Shown here: piece by piece, positions 33,361 through 42,003 of the stretch
How the letters are laid out: the number at the start of each line of letters is the position of its first letter
How positions within the stretch are numbered: position 1 is the stretch's first letter
Assembly: GCA_945861635.1 (NCBI GenBank)
Contig: CAMAWH010000043.1
Location: 1 to 42,003 of the forward strand
From: Klebsiella pneumoniae
GTDB taxonomy: Bacteria; Myxococcota_A; UBA796; SXON01
Direction of reading: 5' to 3'
DNA length: 42,003 nucleotides
Position numbers and translations under genes: made by a program
Notes under the pieces: model-generated
What the model saw: only the letters and a program-made list of their open reading frames with translations
The model's database searches: none
Told to the model about the DNA's origin: nothing

Positions 33361-35658
33361 TCACTCAAACGTGACCTCCGGAACCGACATCGAGACGTCG
33401 TAGACCATCGGGGCGAGGAGCAGTGCGTCACGCGGACAAAGGGTCGCGGTATGCAAACCCCCGATGCCCACGGGCGAGATGCTCTCCGCGGAGCAATTCT
33501 GCTGCGCCAGGGAACCTCCGTCCGTGAAGTCGTTTTCTGAAAGGATGGCGGAAGCGTTGTCGATGAGCACCGTGGGTCCCACCCCGCTCCCGAATCGGTT
33601 GCCGGTGAGGGTCGGGATCGATCCCGCCACCGCCACGACCGCGTTTCCGTTCAGGATGAGGTCGGGCCGAAGCGCGACGCCACTCCCGGAGGCCAAAGCA
33701 CTGCCCTCAACGAACGTCGGGCCGCAGTCGTCGAGCCAAACTGCGGCGAGCGGCGCGACGCCGAGATTCGACCCCAGCAGCGTGACTGCCCCTCCGAAGC
33801 CGGCGTACAAGTCGACCCCTCCGCCAAGCGAGGCATCCGGGATGATCCCCTCCGCGGCGAAGCGCGTCAACGAAAGCTCGGCGTCATCGACGCTGATCGC
33901 TCCAGCGAAGGACACGCCGCGCACGACGCACCCGTCGCACGCCAACGTTGCGTCCACGGCCACCATTCCCGGCCCTTCGATCGCGTCAATCCGCAATCCG
34001 CTGCCGAAGAACGCGGCTCCGTGCTGCACGATCAGGCCCGCGGCGATGCTGATGTCCGTTGCACGTCGGACGCCGCTGATCTCTACGTCCGTGGCCGAGA
34101 CGGAGGATCCGACATTTTCAAGGAAGATTCCACTCATCGAGCCGCCCGTGATCCGGGTCCGTAGCAGGTCTGCGGATGCGCCGGCCACGACCTGCACCGG
34201 CCGATAGCCGCCGGAATTGGCGTCCAGCGTGGGCAGGTCGATGGAGGAGTCCACGACGAGCGCGTGCGAGCCGGCGTCCGTGGTGGCCAGTCCGGAGCCC
34301 CTGCAGCGTTCCAGACGCGAACGGTACAGCCGCAGCTGCCCCCCCGTCACCGCCAGCGCGCACACCCCCCATCCATCGCCCGTCGGGTCCCGGATGTCGC
34401 GAATCACGCTCCCTTCGATGGAGACCACCGCTCCCGAAAGCGCGGCGATGCCTGTCCCATCCATGTCCTCCATCACGGACGCCGAGACATCGATCGTGGC
34501 GCCGTCTTTCGCCACGACACCGTGGGCCACGTCCTTCTGGACCGGCAGCGAGTGGCCGATCCTGCATCCCCGCAGCGTCGCGTGGCACCCTTCTCCCACG
34601 GCCATCAGCGCGACGTTGCCGTTCTGTTCGAGGATCGCGCCGTCCAGCTCCACCACGCTCGCCGTGTCCAACTGCACGCCAGCGTCGCGATTGCCGGCGA
34701 TGCGCATGTCGGTGAGGGATGCCGTGCCGCCGGCTCGGGCGTACAAGCCGGCGCCAAAGAACCCTTCTTCGGATGACGTGTCCGTGATGGAGCCCCCCTC
34801 CATCGTCAGGTGCGTGGTGCCGTCGCGCACGGCGACGCCAACCAGATGGTTCCCGGCGACATCCACATCGGTGAACCGCGCGGTTCCGCCCGCCGCGATC
34901 AGCGCCCCGTAGGCATACGCTCCGGAGCCGAGGTGGTCGCGGATGCGCGATCCGACGACGTCGGCGGCGGTGTGCGTGCCACCTACGACGAGCCCGCGCC
35001 CAGCGTTCGCGGCCATGTCCACCGCGGAAAGCATCGCCACCGCTCCGTCGTAGACGATCACGCCATCCCCTTGGGGTGCACTTTCGGCACCGGGAAGGGC
35101 GGGAAGCGAGGCGCGCACGACTGTGTCCGACAGGTGGAGAGACGCCTTTGCCGTCCAGGCGGCGATGGCGTACTGGTGATTGGCGACAAGATCGACGTCG
35201 TCGATCTCGAGGGCGCCACTGAACAGGGCGACCCCGCCGGCGCCGCCCCCGGTGAGGGTCAATCCGCGCATCATGAGTTGGGTGCGGGGCGCGTCGATCC
35301 GGACGAGCGGTTGGTCCGGCGCGGATCCTTCCCCGTCGAGGATCACCTCCGCGCGGCAGGCGCCAGCGAGGTTCACGCCGTCGTGATCGTCGGTGAGCGA
35401 GAGCGTCTCGCGATACCGACCCGCTGCGATGGCAACGGTGCCGCCGCCACGTTTCGCGGCCGAGTCCGCACCCACCTGAACGCTCACGAAGGGGTGTGCC
35501 GCGGTGCCATCCCCATCGGCCTCGGCGCGTGCGTCGACCCACACGTCAGCGGTGGCAAGCGGTGGGCATGTGGCGGCGCCTTCGACACCGGTGCCGGCGC
35601 CCGACGGATCGGGCCCGCCCACGCACGCGAGGGAGAGCAGGAGCGGCAGGAACGGCAC
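33361..35658 (-). CDS. Parallel right-handed beta-helix lipoprotein
   Basis: 765 aa. Leader MPFLPLLLSLAC with lipobox LSLAC. After a linker, ADVWVDARAEADGDGTAAHPFVSVQVGADSAAKRGGGTVAIAAGRYRETLSLTDDHDGVNLAGAC is the standard opening of secreted beta-helix proteins (DUF1565-like 'GTAAHPF.SVQ.A...A..GgTV.iaaG.Y.E'). The rest is a long series of PbH1-type rungs with VxxxG or I.DS.VR... phrases (LTLTGGGAGGVALFSGALEIDDVDL, GRGLVVGGTHTAADVVGSRIRD, GTGIAALSGAVVSIEGSVIRDI). No catalytic lyase residues were identified, so it may bind or cleave polysaccharide, or be structural. The next gene on this strand starts far upstream; the stop is 7 bp from the convergent small lipoprotein. Confidence 0.87.
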   Translation of the reverse strand: MPFLPLLLSLACVGGPDPSGAGTGVEGAATCPPLATADVWVDARAEADGDGTAAHPFVSVQVGADSAAKRGGGTVAIAAGRYRETLSLTDDHDGVNLAGACRAEVILDGEGSAPDQPLVRIDAPRTQLMMRGLTLTGGGAGGVALFSGALEIDDVDLVANHQYAIAAWTAKASLHLSDTVVRASLPALPGAESAPQGDGVIVYDGAVAMLSAVDMAANAGRGLVVGGTHTAADVVGSRIRDHLGSGAYAYGALIAAGGTARFTDVDVAGNHLVGVAVRDGTTHLTMEGGSITDTSSEEGFFGAGLYARAGGTASLTDMRIAGNRDAGVQLDTASVVELDGAILEQNGNVALMAVGEGCHATLRGCRIGHSLPVQKDVAHGVVAKDGATIDVSASVMEDMDGTGIAALSGAVVSIEGSVIRDIRDPTGDGWGVCALAVTGGQLRLYRSRLERCRGSGLATTDAGSHALVVDSSIDLPTLDANSGGYRPVQVVAGASADLLRTRITGGSMSGIFLENVGSSVSATDVEISGVRRATDISIAAGLIVQHGAAFFGSGLRIDAIEGPGMVAVDATLACDGCVVRGVSFAGAISVDDAELSLTRFAAEGIIPDASLGGGVDLYAGFGGAVTLLGSNLGVAPLAAVWLDDCGPTFVEGSALASGSGVALRPDLILNGNAVVAVAGSIPTLTGNRFGSGVGPTVLIDNASAILSENDFTDGGSLAQQNCSAESISPVGIGGLHTATLCPRDALLLAPMVYDVSMSVPEVTFE

Positions 35659-35735
35659 GCCCGGATTCTACTCGGAGACAGGACATCGATTCGGTTCGCC
35701 GCGCGCGACAATTCACTTTGCCGCGATCCCCCCCC

Positions 35736-36980
35736 TCACGGCGTCGAAAGCACACGCGCGTAGCCCTTGTCGAGCCGGATGGAATCGACCTCGCCAAGCA
35801 CCGGGTCCACGTACACGTCGCCAAGCGCCACGACCACGCCGTCTTCCTCGCTGGGGTTCACCACAACGATGCCCGCGTTGTAGCGGCGCACCCAAACGGA
35901 ACCGACTGCTACGGCGTCCTCTACCGGCAGGCCGATGTCCGGGCCCCATGCGTCGGCCCAGGGATCGGCTCCCTCAGCACCAAAGTAGCCCCACGCCGAG
36001 TCGCTCACCCCGTCCCAGATCAGCAGCCAGCTCGCTCGGCCGTACCACTGGCCTTCCTCCACGCCTTCGTCGCCGGGGCCCTTGGTCAGGGCGAGGTAGG
36101 AGACACCAGCGTCCTGCGCCATGCGCATGGTGTCGAGCGTGCTGACCCAGTTGTCGCCGCGGAAGTTTGGCGAGTCGTCCCACCGCATCCAGTACTCGCG
36201 AAGCCAGTGCGTGATGTACGGCAGTAACGCTTCGGACTGCGCGAGCATCGTGTCGTCCCAGGGGTTCATCGCGATGTTCGGCGCGACGAGCAAGTCATCG
36301 GCGATGAGCTTCGGGCCAACCGCCGCCATGAACGCCACCAGCGCGTCGCCGTAGGCCTCGTCCGTTGGATACTCGGCGATTGCCGTGCCCTTCGACCCAA
36401 GGCAATGTCCGGGGAAGGTGTTGGCGTCGTCCATCATCACCCCATCAAACCCGTCGGCCACCACGCGCGTTCGTACGTTGTCGAGCCAGCGGGCCTGGTA
36501 GTCGAGGTGGCCGATGTTCGCCGCGTAGACACCGGCGTAATCGCAATATTCGAGTCGGGTGCCGCCGCTGTCGTGGAGGAACCAGGACTCCTGTGCCTCG
36601 CTGATTTGCACGCCGGTCGACGGGTGGCCGCCCCCGTCGTCTCGCATCCCGCCCACCTTCTGATAGGCCAGGAGGTGTGCGTCTGGGTTGGCCGCCCGAA
36701 TGTCGCCGAGGATGGAATACATCGATTCCTGCAGCAAGATCGTGTGGTATTCGCCCGCCCCCGCGCCGACGCTCGTGGGGTAGTCCGCGTGTGCCCAGTC
36801 CTGGGCCACCAGCATGCCCCGGGGACCAGCAAGCGGCTCGGTGCCCGTGTCGCCCGCGCTGGTGTCGATGTCTCGTGGTTCGACGGTGCTGGAGTCACGG
36901 GTGTCAACCTCGCTTTCCTCCGTCGGATCGTCAACGCGCGTGCACGCCGCCATCCACAGCGCGAGTGTCCCGATCCTCAT
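35736..36980 (-). CDS. Putative glycoside hydrolase lipoprotein (GHL15-like TIM barrel)
   Basis: 414 aa. Leader MRIGTLALWMAAC with lipobox. A linker rich in Asp, Thr and Ser (about 14-48) precedes a catalytic-type domain with the sequence order I associate with hypothetical glycosyl hydrolase family 15: MLVAQDWAHADY, ANPDAHLLAYQKVGGMRDD, WFLHDSGGTRLEYCDYAGVYAANIGHLDYQARWLDNVRTRVVADGFDGVMMDDANTFPG, LLVAPNIAMNPW, GVSYLALTKGPGDE, RASWLLIWDG. The Asp pair in GVMMDDAN at a barrel strand end is a likely active-site element. The C-terminus (VWVRRYNAGIVVVNPSEEDGVV) resembles a small beta domain found after such barrels. Substrate unknown, presumably a polysaccharide outside the cell. Confidence 0.8.
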   Translation of the reverse strand: MRIGTLALWMAACTRVDDPTEESEVDTRDSSTVEPRDIDTSAGDTGTEPLAGPRGMLVAQDWAHADYPTSVGAGAGEYHTILLQESMYSILGDIRAANPDAHLLAYQKVGGMRDDGGGHPSTGVQISEAQESWFLHDSGGTRLEYCDYAGVYAANIGHLDYQARWLDNVRTRVVADGFDGVMMDDANTFPGHCLGSKGTAIAEYPTDEAYGDALVAFMAAVGPKLIADDLLVAPNIAMNPWDDTMLAQSEALLPYITHWLREYWMRWDDSPNFRGDNWVSTLDTMRMAQDAGVSYLALTKGPGDEGVEEGQWYGRASWLLIWDGVSDSAWGYFGAEGADPWADAWGPDIGLPVEDAVAVGSVWVRRYNAGIVVVNPSEEDGVVVALGDVYVDPVLGEVDSIRLDKGYARVLSTP

Positions 36981-37099
36981 CTCGCCACAGTACTTGCCGG
37001 CGGCGGGCCTGACCCGGCCACGGCGTCAACACGTCGTGAAGATCACAAGGGAGTGGCGGCCGGCGCTGGCGTCGTCCTCGGAGACCGGAAATCGGTGGC

Positions 37100-37384
37100 C
37101 TACGGGTACCGCGCTCCCACAGGCGAGACCCCCGCAGCGTTCGTGGTGGTGCGCTGTCGCGACCGGCTCGCCAACCGTTCGTTCAGGAGGCGCCGGTCCG
37201 GCGCAGTGATGTTGACAACGCGCAACCGCGTGCGGATGTCATCCAGCGACCAGGTCAGCGCCAGAGATGCGATTCCTTCATCCAGAAACGAGGCGGAGGC
37301 GATGCGGAGCTTCGCGAAATCGACCCCGACATCGGAGGCGGCTGCAACCGCCTCCAGAATGGCGTTCCGCGTAGGTACGAGCAA
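37100..37384 (-). CDS. STAS-like domain protein (DUF4325 type)
   Basis: 94 aa from TTG 37384 as a minimal start; in-frame residues QGRIQAL upstream may also belong, up to a stop. The sequence LVPTRNAILEAVAAASDVGVDFAKLRIASASFLDEGIASLALTWSLDDIRTRLRVVNITAPDRRLLNERLASR fits the DUF4325 STAS-like pattern: 'vDFxxVxxxSxSFxDE' followed by 'L.l.N.......+L...+..R'. Such proteins usually act with a GHKL-type ATPase encoded immediately upstream, and a fragment of one is found there (37255-37653). No clean ribosome-binding site is visible. Probably a relic of a regulatory pair, though it may still be expressed. Confidence 0.6.
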   Translation of the reverse strand: MLVPTRNAILEAVAAASDVGVDFAKLRIASASFLDEGIASLALTWSLDDIRTRLRVVNITAPDRRLLNERLASRSRQRTTTNAAGVSPVGARYP

Positions 37385-37653
37385 CGCCTGGATACGACCT
37401 TGTCACCCAGGCCGAACGTCACCACGGCGGTGTGGCTGACCACGGTCAGTCGCCCTCGTCGCTGGACGACGATGTCCCGGATCAGCTTCAGACCGAGCCC
37501 GCGCGCCGGATGGCCCGTTGATGTCAAGCCACCGCGCGTGACCGCGGCAATCACCACCTCGGCGTCGGACGCACGCTGCAAGGACTGGGTACGGTGCCGT
37601 CGAAGGACGACACGCTTGGCCTCGGAAAGGGTGTATCGCGTGGGTGCGGGCGA
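37255..37653 (-). pseudogene. C-terminal fragment of a GHKL (histidine-kinase-like) ATPase
   Basis: In a frame different from the STAS-like gene, the minus strand reads LQRASDAEVVIAAVTRGGLTSTGHPARGLGLKLIRDIVVQRRGRLTVVSHTAVVTFG. It is the G2-box end of a GHKL ATPase (GLTS...RGLGL..I.DIV...GRL.V.S). The N-box and first G-box regions are absent: upstream the frame soon enters the end of the propeller lipoprotein gene at 37656. The first two thirds of the gene were therefore deleted. The natural C-terminal end is unclear; the frame stays open to 37255, overlapping the STAS-like gene. Confidence 0.6.
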
Positions 37654-37655
37654 AC

Positions 37656-38882
<1,227 letters not shown>

Positions 38883-38961
38883 GGGCGGCAGCTCCGGTCG
38901 TCCGCGGCGCGTGAGCGATTTCGTGGGCGTTTGTCGATGTCGCGTCCGCGGACGCCGTTCG

Positions 38962-40473
38962 CTACCCCGCCCCGCCGCCCGCGCGCTGCGCCCGCACCCA
39001 GCCCGACACGTGGTCGCCGTAGCGGGCGCGGAGGTCCGGCAGGAGGAAGTCTTCGCCGCGGACGGTCGTTCGGCACATCGGCGCGCCGCAGGTGCACGTG
39101 AACGGCGCCATTCCTGCCCCGCAGAAGGTGGCGTAGTCTACGGTGATTTCCTGCCCTTCGGCGATGTCCGTCCGCGCCACGATGTCCTGACCTTCGAGCC
39201 ACGCCGTCGGATCGCACGAGTGATTGATCGGCCGCCATCCCTCCGGATCTGCGTCCCACGTCACGAACACCCCGGGGCCGACCGGCCACGCGTACCTGTC
39301 GAACCACTCGCGCCGCAACCCGCGCCACGTTTTCTCGACGTGCGCGGCGGACACGAGCACCTGCGCACGCTCCTCGTACCGCTCGATGCGCTCGCCGGTT
39401 GCGATGGCCCGCGCGGCCACGAGGCCGAAGCCACCCTCCCGCGTGTACTCGATGCGAAACACGCGCTCGTTCGCCGCCTTTCGTCGTAGGGCGCGCGTCA
39501 GGAGATGCGCGAGAAAGCCCTCATGTCCGCTGGGATCGTGCGCGAGGATGAAATCCGCCGACCCGAACGATCCCGGGGGGTAGAAGATGCCCGGATAGGG
39601 ATTGATTTCGAGCACGTACACCGTGCCGTTGGCGTCCACCCGCAAGTCACACCGCGCGTAGCTTGACCCGTTCAACGCGGTGAACAACGCGCGTGAGGCA
39701 TGGCGGAGCGCAGCGTCCAGTACGGGATCGGTCACGACGCGGACGTCCATCTCGCCCGCGCGCTGCCACTTCATGTCGAAATGCTTGAAGCTCTCGCCCG
39801 GCGGAAACGTGAATTCCACGGGCGTCAACGCCCACGCTTCGTCCTCTCCCTGGCGCGGTTCAGCCACAAGCACGGTGAATTCTCGGCCTTCGATGAACTC
39901 TTCGATGAGCGCGTTGCCGTAGTCGGCCGTACTCCGCGCAACTTCGCGTCGTAAGCCGATGGCGTCCGTGACGCGCGAGTGCGCCGTCATCCCGACGCTG
40001 GAGTAGCTGTTCGGGTGCTTCACAATCATCGGGAAGCGCAGGTTTTTCAAGGCCCGCGCAACGTCGTGATCAAGGTGCTGCTTGCCGCGCGTGATGATGT
40101 ACGCGGGAAAGCCGACGCCAGCAGCGTGGCACGCCATCTTCATCGCCTCGCGACTCGGGTCGTAGAACGTCGATCCGCCACCGGTAAAAGCCACGTTCAG
40201 CCGCTCCAGCGCCGTGACCACCTCGATCCCCGCACGATCGTCGTCCCACGCGCCGTCGCAAAGGTTGATTACGGCGTCGTACCCTGCCCGAGCGATGGTC
40301 TGAAGCTCGCGCATCGCCGTCGCCTTGTGGATCGAGAAATCGTCGTAAGGGACGCCGCGCAGGTGAGGGCCGGGATTGCAGGCAACGTCGTGGTCCTTGA
40401 ACGGTGCGTCCGAGCCCTCGTACGAAGGGTGGAGGATGGCAATCCGCCGGATGGCGGGCGGCAGGTCGGCCAC
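38962..40473 (-). CDS. ATP-grasp (D-Ala-D-Ala ligase-like) / SET-domain fusion protein
   Basis: 503 aa from GTG 40473 (AAGGAG about 10 bp upstream); the open frame continues much further but that part is antisense to the kinase gene. Residues about 8-320 form a D-Ala-D-Ala-ligase-like ATP-grasp module: RIAILHPSYEGSD, YDAVINLCDGAWDDDRAGIEVVTALERLNVAFTGG, FPMIVKHPNSYSSVGMT, ALIEEFIEGREFTVLV, and the metal site ARCDLRVDANGTVYVLEINPYPG (Asp276, Glu289, Asn291). Residues about 336-475 are a SET domain: GGFGLVAARAIATGERIERYE, RPINHSCDPTAW (NHSC, 417-420), GQEITVDYATF, then a post-SET-like CTCGAPMC. SET domains methylate lysines with S-adenosylmethionine; ATP-grasp enzymes make amide or peptide bonds. 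The combined role is unknown. Divergent from a Ser/Thr kinase, 90 bp away. Confidence 0.85.
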   Translation of the reverse strand: MADLPPAIRRIAILHPSYEGSDAPFKDHDVACNPGPHLRGVPYDDFSIHKATAMRELQTIARAGYDAVINLCDGAWDDDRAGIEVVTALERLNVAFTGGGSTFYDPSREAMKMACHAAGVGFPAYIITRGKQHLDHDVARALKNLRFPMIVKHPNSYSSVGMTAHSRVTDAIGLRREVARSTADYGNALIEEFIEGREFTVLVAEPRQGEDEAWALTPVEFTFPPGESFKHFDMKWQRAGEMDVRVVTDPVLDAALRHASRALFTALNGSSYARCDLRVDANGTVYVLEINPYPGIFYPPGSFGSADFILAHDPSGHEGFLAHLLTRALRRKAANERVFRIEYTREGGFGLVAARAIATGERIERYEERAQVLVSAAHVEKTWRGLRREWFDRYAWPVGPGVFVTWDADPEGWRPINHSCDPTAWLEGQDIVARTDIAEGQEITVDYATFCGAGMAPFTCTCGAPMCRTTVRGEDFLLPDLRARYGDHVSGWVRAQRAGGGAG

Positions 40474-40563
40474 GTTCGACGCTCCTTGCAACGATGATGC
40501 GTTCGCGGACGCTCGTAATGGATGAACGGGGCCGGCGCGTGGTAGATCGCGTGCGTGCGCCGG

Positions 40564-42003
40564 ATGTATTGCCCCGAATGCCTGAACACGTTTGAGACGG
40601 ACGGTTCGGCGTGCCCGAACATGATGTGCGGCATCGAACGCCCGACCGAGGGGTGGGGAGAATTGTTGTCCGCGGGTGACACGTTCGACCGGCACTACCG
40701 CATCGACCGCCTGCTCGCGCTCGCCGGCGCGGGCCTGACCTACCTTGCGCGTGAAATCGATGCGTCCGGGGCACCCCAGCCCCCCGAACTGGCGATCAAG
40801 GTGCTGTACGCGCATCGGGTCAGCGGTTCGTTTGTTCGTCGTCTTGCAAATGAGGCGCAGATTCTCCGCGAACTCGATCATCCCAATATCGTGGAGTATC
40901 AGGGCTTCGTGCAGCGGCGCAACAGTCCGCCCTACCTCATCACGACGTTTGAGACGGGTGGAACGCTGTACGAGTACATCCGGCGCGTCGGCGCGGTGCG
41001 CGCGGAAATCGGCGCCGCCATTGTCAAACAGGTGCTGCTGGCTTTGGAGCAGGCTCATCGGCGCGGGGTCGTGCACCGTGACTTGAAGCCGCAAAACGTG
41101 CTGTTGTGCGGACATTCCACGGCGGAAGTGGCGCCGCGAATTCGCGTTGCGGACTTCGGCATCGCCAAGCTCGCCGACGGCATTGGCGGGGGGAATACCC
41201 GGGCCGGCATGTTCATCGGCACGCCCGAATTCGCGGCCCCGGAGCAGTTTCTCGGCCAGCCTGCATCTGCGGCCACGGACGTGTTTTCCGTCGGCGGCCT
41301 GCTCCACTACCTTGTGACGGCGCGCATACCCGTCGGCTTCAGTCAGCGGGGAGACCTCGCCACCTGCTACGAGGAGCTACTCGCGGCGATTCCCCTCCAA
41401 CTTTCCCCGGCGGATCGCGCCCGCCCCGGGATGGCGGCGATTCAGGCCGTGCTCGACGGTACCATGCTCGCGCGCCCCGCAGATCGGTGGCCGGTGGCGC
41501 AGCTCATCGCGGCGCTCGAAGGGGCAATTTCGGGAGAGCCGACGGCGCCATCGATGCCAACGGGTCCCGACGGTGCAGTGACATTTGCGATGGCGGAAAC
41601 GGGCCCGGTGGTGCCGAACCTGCCAGCAGCTCCGGTTCCTTCCGCCCGTGTGCCGGCTGCAGCGTCGGTTGCGGCGCGCACGCCCGCCCCGCCGGTTGCG
41701 GCGGAGCCGACCGCCGTTGTCGTGCAGGTCGACGAGCGGCACCCGAACTCGCTGACGCTCGACGACCTGTTCGCGGTGCCGATGCGTACCGCGGAAGCGA
41801 TGGCGAAACCGATCCCGACGGTTCCGCGGCCGGTGGGGGGTCGGGCGGAGTCGGCGGCCGCGCTCGTCGCGCCGGCGGCCCCGTCGTTCGCCGCGCCGGA
41901 TCGTCAGCCGGGGCGCGTCGTTCCGGTGGCCCGGCCGCCAGCGGGCGCGCGTCCTGCCGCGCCGGCGGCTCGACCGGCGGCCCCGGCGCCGCTCGCCTTC
42001 CCG
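40564..42003 (+). CDS. Ser/Thr protein kinase with N-terminal zinc ribbon (3' end beyond window)
   Basis: 480 codons are visible from ATG 40564; the gene continues past the edge. Residues 3-22 form a zinc-ribbon-like CPEC...CPNMMC (Cys3, 6, 17, 22). The kinase domain spans about 40-310: a loose glycine loop LLALAGAGLTYLARE, ELAIKVL (Lys79), HPNIVEYQGF, VVHRDLKPQNVLL (Asp173), VADFGIAKL (Asp197), GTPEFAAPEQFLG, and a C-lobe ending around RPADRWPVAQLIAALE. The glycine loop has GAGLTY in place of GxGxxG, still plausible. Beyond 320 the chain is a Pro/Ala-rich linker, with no transmembrane segment seen before the window ends. No neighbouring phosphatase. Regulation of the divergent ATP-grasp-SET gene product is possible but unproven. 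Confidence 0.9.
   Translation, partial: MYCPECLNTFETDGSACPNMMCGIERPTEGWGELLSAGDTFDRHYRIDRLLALAGAGLTYLAREIDASGAPQPPELAIKVLYAHRVSGSFVRRLANEAQILRELDHPNIVEYQGFVQRRNSPPYLITTFETGGTLYEYIRRVGAVRAEIGAAIVKQVLLALEQAHRRGVVHRDLKPQNVLLCGHSTAEVAPRIRVADFGIAKLADGIGGGNTRAGMFIGTPEFAAPEQFLGQPASAATDVFSVGGLLHYLVTARIPVGFSQRGDLATCYEELLAAIPLQLSPADRARPGMAAIQAVLDGTMLARPADRWPVAQLIAALEGAISGEPTAPSMPTGPDGAVTFAMAETGPVVPNLPAAPVPSARVPAAASVAARTPAPPVAAEPTAVVVQVDERHPNSLTLDDLFAVPMRTAEAMAKPIPTVPRPVGGRAESAAALVAPAAPSFAAPDRQPGRVVPVARPPAGARPAAPAARPAAPAPLAFP

Noticed and set aside
40474..41307. N-terminal 278 residues of the long minus-strand frame ending at 38962
   Set aside because: This part is antisense to the kinase gene, whose motifs are unmistakable; ATP-grasp similarity and a ribosome-binding site begin only at GTG 40473.

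Overview
The window is high-GC DNA from an environmental bacterium with a Gram-negative envelope, most likely a myxobacterium-like (Myxococcota or related 'deltaproteobacterial') lineage. The pointers are a large number of predicted lipoproteins with short lipobox signals and Asp/Thr/Gly/Ser-rich linkers, MopE-type metal-binding repeats, FG-GAP propellers, a DUF1592/DUF1552 pair, a Ser/Thr protein kinase, and free-standing four-helix-bundle (23S-IVS-like) and IS-derived debris. This placement is inference; no rRNA or tRNA gene was recognised.

Layout. 0-6.2 kb: a frameshifted IS1634-like transposase fragment, a MopE/FG-GAP lipoprotein, a small secreted protein, and a decayed island with a broken DDE transposase and a four-helix-bundle gene between 48-bp inverted repeats. 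6.3-10.7 kb (minus): an MBOAT O-acyltransferase and two SGNH-hydrolase-like proteins, a probable surface-polymer O-acetylation operon. 10.9-14.5 kb (plus): a DUF962 protein, an eutA relic with an internal deletion, and an EutB-EutC fusion (ethanolamine ammonia-lyase large and small subunits in one chain). 14.5-15.2 kb: gene-free repeats. 15.2-19.5 kb (minus): a four-gene operon DUF1592 -> DUF1552 -> lipoprotein -> barrel-like protein, every junction being an ATGA overlap.

19.5-31.9 kb is the most unusual region. A three-gene module (about 141-aa protein of unknown family; about 690-aa Cys-containing protein of unknown family; about 600-aa FG-GAP lipoprotein with a CDGC motif) is present twice almost in full and a third time as a remnant plus a frameshifted FG-GAP gene. 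The module edges carry copies of the 3' end of the alpha/beta hydrolase gene at 31873-32907, which shows how the array was made. Simple-sequence tracts (hexamer x11; C10) lie upstream of the first gene of each of the two fuller modules. A small-protein/nucleotidyltransferase pair sits between a 23-bp direct repeat at the distal end of the array.

31.9-38.9 kb: lipoproteins of different folds (alpha/beta hydrolase, small Ig-like, parallel beta-helix, GHL15-like glycosidase, beta-propeller), with a broken GHKL-ATPase/STAS-like pair between two of them. 39.0-42.0 kb: a D-Ala-D-Ala-ligase-like ATP-grasp domain fused to a SET domain, divergent from a zinc-ribbon Ser/Thr kinase that runs off the window.

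Most predicted products act at the envelope. The EutBC fusion, the kinase, the ATP-grasp-SET protein, the four-helix-bundle protein and the nucleotidyltransferase pair appear cytoplasmic. All family names come from motif reading by eye; no searches were run.
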